The notes beneath the pieces were generated by a model. The model saw nothing but the letters and a program-made list of their open reading frames with translations. It did no database searches and was not told the origin of the DNA. From Pachypanchax playfairii (Eukaryota; Chordata; Actinopteri; Cyprinodontiformes; Aplocheilidae), in contig SSNP01000008.1 of assembly GCA_006937955.1 (NCBI GenBank), positions 7,137,209 through 7,201,208 on the forward strand: a stretch of 64,000 nt of DNA, written 5' to 3'. The position numbers and the translations under genes were made by a program. This document shows, piece after piece, positions 12,040 through 24,111 of the stretch; position 1 is the first letter of the stretch; each line of letters starts with the position of its first letter.

Positions 12040-12620
12040 ACGACTCATACAAACGATACAGATAAAAACATACAAATCTCCCATTTCCTACGACATCTGG
12101 AGTTTGTGAATGTTTGTGGAGGCTGGCACTGTTTCCTACAGTTGTTAGAATTGAGAGCATGAATAACTTGATGAATCCTTGAGAATGAGGTGCCTATGCT
12201 AGCAGTTGATTTCTTGTTCTCTCCATATGGGTGTGTTGGAAAGTCTCCCGATGACAATGTTTCAATTTATTTGTTGTGAGGTGCGTGAATGGTACCCCAA
12301 TGGCAATTTCAATCCAATGTTGTCAAGAGCCTTGAGCTATCAAAACATTTTGTCGAGGGGTATATGTGGTGAAGGTCCAGTATTTCCAAAATTCTGTGTT
12401 GATCATCAGATTTGCTCGGAAATTTTGGGAAAACTTCTACTTTTGACAAGATGACTCCAGCTGCATCTTCTACGGCTGCAGGAGGAATTACATATCTTTG
12501 GAGCCCCGATGGAGAAGGCTCATCATAAATTTTGAGAACATTTTTGGGCTTAATTACAGAGAGAAGAAAACTGAAAAGAAAAGGAAAAACAACCAGTACT
12601 AAAACCTTAGTCAAATATAA
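12040..12620 (+). repeat. Diverged non-coding block shared with 34.5 kb
   Basis: ACAAATCTCCCATTTCCTAC, GGAGTTTGTGAATGTTTGTG, TAACTTGATGAAT and TGTTGATCATCAGATTTGCT recur in the same order at 34460-34860 with moderate divergence. Neither copy keeps a long open frame. This could be an old repeat or a degraded exon-bearing segment; I cannot name it. Confidence 0.55.
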
Positions 12621-12720
12621 GTATGAAAATATAAATGCATATATAATGTTTTATGTTAGAATTTGAGTTAAATACGTCACTTGGGTTCCATTATTCAATA
12701 CCAGGTGATACAAAACGTCA

Positions 12721-14338
12721 TTATTCTGATCCAAAGGCCTTGATAGCAGTGTAGATCCTTTTTCTGTCGACTGCTTCTTCAACTGCTCTGCTTTTGGCTT
12801 TTATTGATGTGAAGATGACAGTAGAGTACATCCATCCATCCTTGCTTCTCTTTAAACAATAAAAAAAATGATCAATGTCAAACATCTTATTTTCATATTC
12901 AATCAGGTTACTTTTAGTGTTAATACTTTACCTGTAGACTTTTATGCTCATAACTGTGTTTTTGCAGCTTAACAGGTGCTGATTAATAAAATAAAAAAAG
13001 ATGCCAATAAATATGGATGCCGATCTTGCACAAAGAATTTATAAGTAATTTATTTTACCTTTATTAGCACGTTTGTTCTTGTTGATGAAGGATACGAGGA
13101 CCGCTATTATTATTAGACTCATAGTCACGACAATGAACAGAGGAATCGTTTCTCTATTCAGGGCCCACGAGCTGAATCCTGCAATAATGTCAAAGGAAAT
13201 CATATCACAGAGTCACAGAGTTCAATGATGTAACACATGTAGAAAAGATGCCATTATTTTACCTTTGAATGCAAATTTAAACCAACATTTTATTTTATCA
13301 CAAAATACATGATACAATACGATTACCTTGAACATCCACATTAGTTCCTGTTCCCAATAAAATCTGTCCACATGTGGCCACAGCACAGTAGTAAGTCCCA
13401 CCATAAGAGGAGCTGATGTTTTTAGAGAAGTGATAAAAACATCTCTTCTGGGAGGCAGATTTATTCTCACATTTTTCATGTCTGTTTCCATCAGTGAAGA
13501 TGATGTCTGGATGAGCACTATGTGACTCGGTTCTGAACCAAAAGACACTAAGATCTCCTAAACATGACTCCTTCTCTGGATCAGAAAGAACTGAACACTG
13601 CAGTGTCACTGAGCCTCCTGGGTGTTCCGGATCTGAGACTGCTGGTTGCTGTACAAGAGTAAAGTTTGATGTCCTCTCATTGTTTCCTAAATTACGTAAA
13701 ACACAGAGAAATTATCTCATCACTATTATAACTTAAACCTGAGTAATGTACTTTGGTTTACTAAAGATTGTTCCATTAATCTTGAATGGAAAAATAATAA
13801 AAAAATAAATATCTTTAAAAACAGAATTCAAACAAACACATAATCACCTTTTACTGACAAATACATCCCACTCCAAGAGTTTTCAGTCCAGTCGATGATT
13901 GCGCAGTGATACATTCCCTCGTCTTCTTTAATTACATTCAAAATTGTCAGATTCATTGTTTTCTCGAAATATGTTGTCTTCAGTCTTGAAGGTGAAAATC
14001 CTGGTCCAAATTTGGGGTTGGTATTTTTATGAAGCATTGTCATTACTTGAAGAGTTTCCCCTGGACTCTGTTTGTACCAGTAGAGACTTTTAAGGCCCAA
14101 CCATTCTTCTGACAAATGACATGTTAAATTCACTGGTTCGCCAAGTCGAGCTATGATCACTGGAACTGCGGTTACTGCATAAAACATATAACAAGAAACA
14201 ACTAATTATGTTGAAGTTGAACTTTAACAGTAACATATATATGAAATATGTCAAATCTGTAATTATAAAATGGTTTCACATTATATAGAACTTACCTTCT
14301 TGGTGAAGGAGAAGCAGTGTAACCCATAACACAATCAT
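12721..14338 (-). CDS. nitr: Gene C: NITR, type 2 tail
   Basis: Exons in transcript order: 14338-14296, 14174-13848, 13686-13327, 13178-13059, 12978-12932, 12849-12721; 341 codons. The signal exon encodes MIVLWVTLLLLHQE. The V domain differs from that of gene B at only about six residues. The I domain has all six cysteines (LQC, ESC, EKC, KRC, YYC, TCG) and J-like LGTGTNVDVQ. One membrane span (PLFIVVTMSLIIIAVLVSF) precedes NKNKR. The tail differs from type 1: it has WMYSTV and RIYTAI, whose Y-x-x-V/I core resembles ITIM but with Trp or Arg at -2. Signalling outcome is therefore uncertain. The tail exon is homologous to those of genes H and K. Confidence 0.86.
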
Positions 14339-14389
14339 TTTGACACTGAATCCTTTAGGACACTTGATCATATTTAAGTGACAGAAAAG

Positions 14390-14461
14390 AGGTGTGGTAT
14401 CCAGAACGTTATTTGCATCTGATTGGTTATCAGAGAATATGCAGTGAAAGTGCATTTCCTG
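14390..14461 (-). promoter_or_regulatory. Conserved upstream module of gene C, with octamer
   Basis: The module has the same GGAAAT, AACCAATC and ACCACACC elements as that of gene B. It alone also carries a perfect octamer, ATGCAAAT on the gene strand (plus-strand 14411-14418), the motif found in immunoglobulin V promoters. Function is inferred. Confidence 0.5.
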
Positions 14462-17400
14462 TCCCACTAACTTGTCCTGCTCTATGTCAAGTGTCTACTT
14501 TCTGTAGTACGACTACGTTTCATAATAAAGATAATACATACTCAAATTTTAGAAAACATTGATGGGCATAACACTATGTGCATTGGAATTATGTTATCCT
14601 AAAATTAAGATACATTTATGGTGTCCCATATTTACACAGTTAATACATTTTCAATGATAGGAATAGCAAATCAATTAATTTTCAATAAAACTAAAAAAGT
14701 CAATTGAATTTTTTCAAACACTATACAAACGGCAGATCAATAGAGGGTGGGGGTCAGCGTGATAACTTAGACAGAAAGTTGTTTGTCCAAAAGTTTAGCT
14801 GGATCAAATATATGTACATGTGTATCTAATAATATTGATTTTGCTTTAAAATTGTATAAAAAGCGCTACATTCAGCAACGCAGATACTTGGTGACCATTT
14901 AATTCAATGAGACCATCAGCTAAGGCTGGTCTTTTATTTTTTCAGCATGCAATGCATATGGATCTGAAAATGGTATATTATGAATGGTTGAGGAAATGTT
15001 ACACACTGTTACACAACTCTGGATTTTAGAAATAGACTGAAAAATGCAAAGTTGCTGCACTTCATGTTGCTTTCAGAAAATTGGATTTGTATTTTCTTAA
15101 TTTTGCAACATTCCTGGTTGATAGCTGGATTCAAATGCACGGGGTCAGACAACAATGGGGTTTTAAAAAAACACAGCGTAAAGGACTGGTTAGTTAATAT
15201 GCAGCTGGAAATGACAACTTGGAGAAGTTTAGATTCAGCTCAGTGAGGAGAAGTGATAGATTGATTGGCCTGATTTATTTCAGTTTGGTTTGATTCTGCT
15301 GTTTTGGAATCGTAACTGAGAAGCATCAGGAAGTGTTTTTGGTAATCTTACATAGTGCCCTTGATGAGTCACTGTGAGAGGATTTTTTTCTCCTCTTTAT
15401 CTTGAAGTGTGTTGGGTTTTTTTAGTACTATCTTAACCATGGCGCCGCAAAATGGCTGCTTAGGTGTGTTTGTTGTGTATATGCATCTTCACCCAAGACA
15501 AGTTCTTTGTACTGTGCAAATGATACTTGGCAATAAATTTAATTCTGATTCTGAATGAATACAAAAGATGTTAGCAGTGACATCATCAACTGGAGACAGA
15601 GCTGGAACATGTTGACCATAAAACAGTCCAAAATTATTGATGGGTTATCCTCTGGGCATAGCAAATCAATTATTCAAAATCATATATTCAAATCCTGAAC
15701 AAACAAGCATGGGTCAGAAACTCTGTGATCAGATATTTGAGAGAATTTTGCCCCTTTTCCACTAGGGTCAGCACTGTCTAGGACAGGTAGATGCAAACCC
15801 ATTTTGGTGCATATCCATTACCTTTGTCTGGGCCATCCCAACACCTGTTTTTGTGCCAACACGACCCAACACACCAGTAAAATGATGTCAGTCACATGCC
15901 TACCTACTTAGTGGTAGCTACAGATTGACCTTGGTTGTGTGCATGGGAAGTGATGTCACAGAATGGAGCCTGATCAACCTCAAATAAATGGCCACAGTCT
16001 CCTCCATTGTTGTTTCTCACTCTCAATGTGCACATTTGTTTACTACCATCCTATTCTGGGCCATGCTGACCCAACCTGTTTGGGGCATATTGGAACAGGC
16101 TGGAGGAGTGATCAGTCAAGCAGGAGGTATGTTGAAGGGGAATTCAGAAATCCAAAATCTGATGGTCAGACCCGGGTCAGGCAGTAACCATTGTCAGGCC
16201 TTTAGAAACAAGTCAGTAAACTCTATGAGATTAAATAGACAAACTCTTTAGTAAGGTGCTGAGCGGATGTTACCAAAGACAAACAATCTGGCAGTGAACT
16301 CAGATATGGGCAGAAACAGGTGAATGGCATGAGAGTGATAAGGTAGAACCATGTGCGAAAAAAGAAAATATGAAAAATCATCAAGACAAGGCTGCTGCTG
16401 AGGTTTGAACCAACATTCTTCCTTTGCATCAACATTTACTACATGACTTTCCAAAATACTGCCAACATTTTTCAAATCCAACATTCCATGAAAGACTGTA
16501 AAGTCAAAAGGATGATCGAGAATATTTCAAGAATCCTGTTAATCACCCTGTTATCTAATAAAACCCCTGTTACCCCCTCAGGAAGCAAGTCTAATGTCCC
16601 ATCATGGGACTGGAGTTCCGGGCTTATGAATTGTTTGGACCAAAGTATGAAAAGGCTCTAATATTAACTCGGAAAATCTGAAAATGTATCAGAAATATAA
16701 GGCCTAGCATAGAAGATTAAGCTGAAACCTGATGATGTTATTGCCCATATCATGAAGCTTTATTTGACTGTTGCTTTCAATTGTGGAACTGCCACACTCA
16801 CTAACTCTTCATGATCATTTCATGTTCAGCTTTGATCTGTATTTTGTTTGTGGTCAAAAATTAGATAAATAAAACATGAAATAAACACATTAAATATTTT
16901 GTGCCATTTTTTTAAAAAAGCATGATTGCAAAGACATTGTTTCAATCCATAAGTGTGCCACATATTCTTGTAAGCTGAGAATATTTTTGAAAAAAATATT
17001 TTATTTTGAAGAACCACATTTTGCCACAGGTTTAGTGTTTAAAGCTACTTGGAGACATTTTGGTCCACTGTTCTTGATTTAGTTCATATTGGTTTGAGTT
17101 TGTTAATGCACAGCTCTGTCATGATTCTGGTACTTGTCAACTAGGCTAAAGTCTGAACTTTGGGATACTGCAGGACATTTATTTATTTATTTATTTTTAA
17201 TTCTGGACTTCATGATGTTTCAGTCCCACTTTGGTACAAAGAGGAGTTTACAGTCAGCTCAGGGATTTGAAGGTGCCCAGGACGTGTAGCTGTGAAACAA
17301 GCTCATATGATCACTTCTCCACTGGGCTTGACAACTTGCATGTTGTCAGATTTGGCCCGTGATATAAAAAAAACAAAACAAACAAGAGCTTTTTATTTAT

Positions 17401-18274
17401 CTAAATGACCAAAAACAAAAACCAACTTTCGCATCACGTTAACAGTCATCTGCAGCAGCTGGTGGTGATCTGGATGTGCATGTAGTTTGTGGAGTCAAAC
17501 ATAAATATATAAATGTTGTAAATAATAAATGTAAAAAATATCAGTTTTGACACTGATCTCACATGCAATCATTTTATTTTGTTCAGTACAAAATGTATTT
17601 AGAGATAAAAACCACTACTTCATTTTTATTTTTATACACCTGTTAAACAGACTTCTACGATTGGAGGAAAACTTTTCTGTGTAAGGAGATACACTGATTT
17701 ATAGAAAGTACAAGAAAGATGTGTTCAATTCCTGGTTAAACATTACTTATACTACTTTTGAACAGACTGTTATAAAAGCAGTTTACCTATTGGAAGGTGA
17801 AGTAAGTGACCCAAAATAGAATGAATACAAGCATATACACATTTCTAACTTTGCACATGCAAATGTTAAAAACCATGATTAAGCTTTAAGATAGAAACTG
17901 TTGCTCAGATCTAAACCACATATTCTGCTTTTGGATGATGATTTATATGCTTTTAAACATGAGCAAAGTATTATCTATGTCATATTTAAACATGTTTATC
18001 CCCAGAAAATTTGTATGCTGCTCAGAAGCCAGTTTTCCATAAAGATTTAAAAAGCCTTTTATCCATTATTTTGATGATTTTCTGATTTGGTAATAACAAC
18101 ATTAGGCTTTAATTTTTGGAATAATACAAATCCATGTGATTATGAAGAATTGTTTTTTGGAATATTCTCATTATTATTATTATTATTATTATATAAATCA
18201 AATCTGTTATTAAGGTGAGTGTTAAGCATAAATTTTATGCACATTGGCAATAATCTCAAACAGATAATCCATAT
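14462..18274. other. C-D intergenic region
   Basis: No gene is recognised. It holds a LINE-like tail (15242-15556, listed separately), a repeat-like stretch at about 15745-16190 opening CCCCTTTTCCACTAGGGTCA, a flank segment near 16460-16590 resembling 8440-8580, a (TTTA)n run near 17180, and a (TTA)n run near 18170-18192. Confidence 0.4.
15242..15556 (+). mobile_element. LINE-like 3' tail, short copy
   Basis: It begins near GAGGAGAAGTGATAGATTGA and ends TACTTGGCAATAAATTTAATTCTGATTCTG, a typical fish LINE tail with a short terminal repeat. A longer copy of the same sequence lies inverted at 22251-22880, so this one is internally deleted. Confidence 0.6.
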
Positions 18275-20276
18275 TCAGTATTTCACATGGGAGTAGACAC
18301 TTTCCTCAATCTTCAGCTTTCCTCTTGCACTCTTTTGTTCAGAGAAATGTATCGCAGCATAGTGCAGATCCTTTGCACCTTCATCCTGTGCAAAAAACAA
18401 AACGTTATATCATAAAGTCGTAATGTTTTTTTTATATTAATCTGCCTGGAATCATTTCTATTAAATATGAACAACTCGTGTCATTTAATTACTCACAGAG
18501 GAATCTCCTGCTTGATTCAAGGTATCATGTCTTGTCTGCGAAGAGACACTTTCTTTCTCTAATATTAGAGAAAATCGATGACACAATTGGGGAGAAAAAA
18601 AATAGTATTACTGTTAGTAGTAGTGGTAGTAGCATTAATATAGTATTATTTATGATCTTTCCCCCGTTTCTTTTGTTTTTACCTCTCATATACACTGGTA
18701 CATGTAACAAAGCGATTTGGGGTTCAGCATTATGTTTAACATAAACTATGGGCACAGATGGTCAGAAACTCTTAAACCACACCTAACCCAAACTGTGTGA
18801 GCTAAACTTACCTTTACTTTGTTTACATGCAGGTCTAGGACATTTGTAACAGATTAAAACAATATTCACAATCATAGAAATGACCAAGCAGGTTATTGTT
18901 ATCTCCAGCACATTAAACTTCATGTCTGATGTTGGTTCTATGAAACAAGAAAAGAAATGATTGATGTTGCTTAGTAAATTTAAAAATTAGCCAAATTAAT
19001 GGTATTATAAGTAAATCTTTTGTAAATGCAAATAAAATCATACAACCTTCCAATTTGGCTCCATTTCCAAATAAAATTTCTCCACATAAGGCCACAGCAC
19101 AGTAATAAGTTCCAGAGTCAGTGGAGCTGACATTCTTGGAAAACACACATCTTGCCTGAGAGTCAGATCTTTTCTTACATTTGTCGTGCCTGTTTCCATC
19201 CGTGTAAAGGATGTTTGGATAGGTTGTATCTGATTTTTGTCTAAACCAGAACACTTTAAGATCATCCGAACATGTCTTCTCAGAACCTGCAAGAACTGAA
19301 CACTGCAGAGCCTCTGAGTCTCGATGGACTGGATCTGAGACCACTGGCTGCTGCACAAGAGTGAAGTTTGATGTTCTCTCGGTGTTCCCTATAGTGTACA
19401 AAAAAAAAAAAGAAAACTTTTAACACAACTTAGGTTGAAAGTTGGGCTCCGAGACAGTTTAAACAAAATGCAAAGTGAATTCAGTGATATAAAAAAATGT
19501 TTTGTTTTTGATAAAATATCCAAGTAAGCAATGGAAGATTTTATACGTGGTGGGGGTGTATGTGTAGTATAAGGACATGGAATTTGATGACATGGCTAGT
19601 AGTAGAGAGGAGATTCCCAATAAAAAAAACTTTTAAATTAGATCATTGTGTCTGTACTACATCGATTTCAAATCTCATTGAAATGTTGCAATTTCCAGAG
19701 GCTTCTTTTTAGAACAATGCAACAACAGTTAAATAATTACATTTGATTTTAGATTACCTTTTATTGACAAATAGGTCCCACACCAAATATTTTCCGCCCA
19801 GTCGATGGTGGCGCAGTGATACAATCCTTCATCTTCTTGAAACGTTTGTGAAATAGTCAGACTGATAACTCTCTCTGTTTTTGATGAATTCATTCTTGAG
19901 GGAGAAAATTCTGATCCGTAAACTGGGTTTGCATGGATCCGTAATTTCACAATTAATTTCAGAGAATCTCCCGCACTCTGCTTGTACCAGTGAAATTCAT
20001 TACTGTTGATCTCCTGATCAGGTAAAACACATGTTAAAGTTACTGTTTCACCACGTTGAACTGTGATCACTGGAACCAAAGTGTCTGTTGAATTAAAAAA
20101 AAGGAAAAATAAGGATAACATGATAAACAGTCTATCTGTAATTGAATTACACACAAAAAAGATATGAGCTATGAAATCTTATATTTTTGCATATAAAGAA
20201 ATGAAAAGTTCTAATTTTGTGGATGAAACTTACATCCTTGATGAAGGAGGAGCAGTGCAACCCAGAAGAGAGTCAT
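18275..20276 (-). CDS. nitr: Gene D: NITR, ITIM tail (type 1)
   Basis: Exons in transcript order: 20276-20234, 20084-19758, 19388-19047, 18937-18812, 18558-18497, 18385-18275; 336 codons. The signal exon encodes MTLFWVALLLLHQG. The V domain has LTCVLPDQ, FHWYKQ, DEGLYHC. The I domain has six cysteines (LQC, KTC, DKC, ARC, YYC, LCG) and J-like FGNGAKLEG. A membrane span (ITITCLVISMIVNIVLICY) leads into a tail with LHYAAI and SVYSHV, both ITIM-like, so inhibition is predicted. Odd: the J-like end of the V domain reads WCGTYLSIKG, with a Cys where related genes have Ser or Asn; an unpaired cysteine there could form an extra disulfide. The exon 3 donor is GTTGTA, weaker than its neighbours. Confidence 0.85.
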
Positions 20277-20325
20277 CGTCTTACTGTCTTAACAGGACCA
20301 CTTGTTTATATTTAACTGACAAAAG

Positions 20326-20387
20326 GAGGTGTGGTGATCTCGAGCACCTCATTGGTTCAGAATAAACAATCGTAGTGCTCTTCCTGT
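20326..20387 (-). promoter_or_regulatory. Conserved upstream module of gene D
   Basis: On the gene strand: ACAGGAAG (Ets-type), GAACCAATG (CCAAT) and ACCACACCT (RUNX-like), with the same order and close spacing as in genes B and C. Confidence 0.5.
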
Positions 20388-20888
20388 CACCATGTATTTC
20401 CCCTTTTTCAGTGTTGTATACAATAAAGCTTTAAGTCCTCAGTGTAAGAAAATAATCTTCATGTTTTATAAACTTTTAATCCAACAAATAACAGGAATTA
20501 TTGGAAGAATGTATTGTTCCAATATTAGATCACTGATTTGAGAACATTATGGGGACTGTTCAACCTGACGTTGATGATTTTAGATTCTAGCCAATCTAAC
20601 CCATCTATTTTTCTTGATTCTGCCAGCCTCAGTGCAGAAGATTCAGCCAGCTGTTGCAGATGATTTAGTCTGTTAGTCATTCTTTATCAATTGCAATGCA
20701 TCAAGCTAATCTTTTACAAACTGCACAGTAGTGCAAGAATGATCCTTTGTCCAGTTGGGTATCACCACAGTCTGCTGTGAACTAAAGGAGACCAGAAATC
20801 ATAATCATCACGATCAAAAAAATGTATTAGGTCTTTCCAGTTGATGACTTTCTTGTATAAAACTATTTTTCCATAATACATTGAACAC

Positions 20889-20965
20889 TGGGCTGCACAG
20901 TGGCTCAGTTGCCTTGCAGTGAGATGGTCCTGGGTCCAAAACCAAACGTGGACCTTTCTGATGGG
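20889..20965 (+). mobile_element. SINE-like fragment
   Basis: GGGCTGCACAGTGGCTCAGT followed by TGCCTTGCAGTGAGATGGTCCTGGG matches the common fish interspersed sequence that begins GGCGGCACGGTGGCTCAGTG. Only the 5' part is present. Confidence 0.55.
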
Positions 20966-21009
20966 AGCAATGGTTAAACAGAACTGCAAGTGCTGAAAGT
21001 TTGTGGATC

Positions 21010-21500
21010 AAAGTTCACTTACAGGATGATGAGGAGACAGAGGCAGAAGTCAGAGTCAAAAAACAGGCCAAGAGCTGGGTAATCTATACAGAGATCATGC
21101 AAAAAGTGAGCAGGCAGAGGCAGAATCCAAAATCAGTCCAAAAAGTCAAAAATCCAACTGACAGGTGACAGACAGATGGGAAAAGGTTTATTTGCAACAA
21201 ACAATTATCAAACTCGCACTGGATAGGAGACACAGGAAGGTTTAAATAGGAGACACTACAGCTGTGGAGAGTGAGCTAACTGAAAGACAGATGCAAGACA
21301 TGAACTATCAGACTGTCTCAGGAAGATACACACACACTCATGACACTGAATACACATGGAACAAATGTATTCAGAACACAAACTAATGTAGATGACAGGG
21401 CAGATAGGGCTCAACAGATTTTAACAAATAAGAACACAGAACTAATCAACCAAGGCCAAAGGATGTGAGGAAAAACTGAACACAGACAGGGGGGGGTCAC
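21010..21500. repeat. Interspersed repeat of unnamed type
   Basis: A purine-rich stretch (CAGAGGCAGAAGTCAGAGTC, GGCAGAGGCAGAATCCAAAA, AGGAAGGTTTAAATAGGAGA) of the kind seen widely between fish genes. A similar style occurs at 30965-31270. I cannot assign a class. Confidence 0.35.
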
Positions 21501-21889
21501 ATATGACAAATATGACAAAAACAAAAATGCAGTAAAGAGGAAAAACTAAGTCACCACCTGAAATTAAGAATCTGATAAAAATCAAAAGGAAAACCGGGAC
21601 TGAATTTACATGTAGGAAGATGTTTCTAAAAGTACTTTATGTACAGAGCTCAACATCACAGATGTTACATCTGTTACCATGTTGCCTTGTTCTGACGATA
21701 ACTTTGAGAGATTCGGTTGCTAGAGGACTCTAAAGGCCCAGGAACATTTCATAAATGAAAATTGAAATCTTTAAATTAAAGTTGTAAATTATGAGAAGTG
21801 ACATAAATTACCTTTTAACCAAAGTGGTTCAAATTGAATAAAATGAGAATTTAAAAAAGAAAGAAAATAAATAAAAAGGAAAAAACCTT

Positions 21890-22250
21890 TTAATTTCCAA
21901 AACATTATTTAACATAACAGATTGTCTCGTGGCTGTAACAGGAAAATTACACTAACAGCATTCAACTTTCAAGAGGGGTTTGTGGTAAAACCTTTATCTG
22001 CTACAAGTCTTTCCGCTCCATTCAGGCAGCTGTTGAAAGGAAAAGGCAGCTCACCTTTCTCTCAGTAACGCTCATATCTGATTGTGATCAAAGGTTTCAC
22101 ATTCAAGCATCAATACACAAACCTGTTTGTTAGGCAGATGCAAGTATTGCTTTCAGACTTCACTGACTTCAATGTTTAATGTCCTCTTACTGCCCATTTT
22201 TATTTGGGCATGTAGAAACAAAGCAAAATTTATTAAAGCAGGCTTTAAAA
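21890..22250 (+). repeat. Second copy of the 11.0 kb non-coding block
   Basis: Collinear with 10990-11460 (see that entry). The similarity stops at about 22250, where the inverted LINE-like tail begins. Confidence 0.6.
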
Positions 22251-22880
22251 ATCAGAATAAAATTCATTGCCAAGTATCATTTGCACAGTACAAGGAAATA
22301 GTCTGAAGATGCATAGACACACCAGCATAAAAGAAAATAACACACATAAGGATAAAGAGGAGAAAAAAATTCCTCTCACATGGTGTCCTCATCAAGGGTA
22401 CCATGTGAGATAAAAAAAACACCTCAGTGAAGCATTCATGCACAATATGACATGACTTCAGGATGACATGAGAGGGAAATATTTGCAATGTGTGCTCTTG
22501 CATGGGCATGTGTGTGTGTGGAGAGTGTTGGCCTCTTGAGTATTTAAAAATAAGTCAAAACCCAGAAGCCTGACGAGATTTTATTGTGCCAGGATAAACA
22601 TCAACCGTCCTTGAGATAGACTGGATTCCAGGTTCTAAGTGCCATGAGTCGGATGGGGGGGGGGGTTGTTTACATGAACTACCAGGGAAATTTGATATAC
22701 AGTCTCAAGGCCAAGACAAATTTGATAAGACAGCTGTTGAGCAGGCTGCAGGATTTCCAACACCCATGTCCAACATCTCTGAGAATCTTCCTGATCCTTC
22801 GCAGTGGCAAATTCATAACAGTCAAATCAGACTGAATCAAAATCAATCAGGCCAATCAACCTTTCACTTCTCATCGCCGA
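22251..22880 (-). mobile_element. LINE-like 3' end, long copy
   Basis: Read on the minus strand it starts CGATGAGAAGTGAAAGGTTG and ends TACTTGGCAATGAATTTTATTCTGATT, matching both ends of the short copy at 15242-15556. It contains a G10 tract near 22655. No coding frame is recognisable. Confidence 0.6.
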
Positions 22881-23283
22881 ATCGAATTTGACTAAATATT
22901 TGTAAGCTCCAACACCGCTCCCAGCTGGTGGTTCTGTTCCAGAATCACATCTAGTTTGTGGTGAATCTCACCGAACCCTTTAGTCTAAGTGTTGACAGTC
23001 AGGCTATTAAAGCCTATTGAAAGTTTTTTGTTGAAGTGGTCGTAATCTATGCATGAGTTTACTTGAATACCTTTTAGTGTGACAAGGCAGTTGCAGAAAC
23101 ATGACTGTTTTAGTTCGTGTTTTGGCCGGGGGAGGGGGATCACATGTTCTTATAAACTGTCGTACACGTGGGATTCGTCATCAATGTGTGTGTTTTCAGC
23201 ATTTCCCAATTTCCCCACCGTTCCACACCCCTCCCGATTTCCCAGGACATCTCCTGTCTGTCTGAATACAAACACTGTACCAC

Positions 23284-23387
23284 GTAAAGCCGGCTCTTAT
23301 TACCGCAACAGTGCTTTCAGACAGAAAAGCGCAACGGATGAAGTTGGGAACATGTCCTGTCTTCATGGCCTGTCTGAAAGAGGCTAA
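23284..23387 (-). mobile_element. MITE, short copy
   Basis: The ends GTAAAGCCGGCTC and CCTGTCTGAAAGAGGCT match the terminal inverted repeats of the element inserted at 28611-28810. The shared interior includes TTTCAGACAGAAAAGCGCAA and GTCTTCATGGCCTGTCTGAA. Confidence 0.55.
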
Positions 23388-24111
23388 AGTGTCACATAGT
23401 AAATGACTATGTATTACAGGCTTTTGCATTTTTTAGTAAAAAAATGTACTCCTTATTGGATCTGTTAAACTGTACAGACTGACTGGTCTGATCCAGAATG
23501 GAGATATGAAATCCTTCTTGAACAGATTGAGTTTTAGAAGAAAAAAATTAAAGATGGAGATGAAACAGTTTTTGCTCAAAAGGAGAGATAATGTATGAAT
23601 GCAGTTCTGGTTATAATGCAACCTTCAAACCTGTTGAACTTTATTATCAGTAGTTATAAATAATGTTTTGCTCTCCCTTTACAGAAAACATATAATCAGT
23701 AAAGAGAGTTATAAACTTCTAAAGACAAACGTCACTTCAAAGAGTCAAAAGAAAATGAAGTGTCAGGTGATATTTCACTTTTGTGTGACAAAGAGACAAT
23801 ATTTTTAAACATGCATTTGATCATGTTATTTTTTTACAGTCAGTAAGAAAACATTTAACAGTTGTAGGTTTGAGCTTTATAACTTGTTTTTACCTTTTTT
23901 TTATAAGACAATCGTTGGTGGTTTTTTTCTAATGAAAAAAAAAAAACCCAAGCGACCACATGAAAACCTTTTATTAAACTATTTACAACAACATTCATAC
24001 ATGTGTAAATATTCACAAAGTCACAAAGCATCTCTGTTGACAAGATGAAAAGTCAAACAATTGATTTGCTCTCGGAGACGTAGTCAAAAGATATCACACA
24101 GCCGTTCATGT

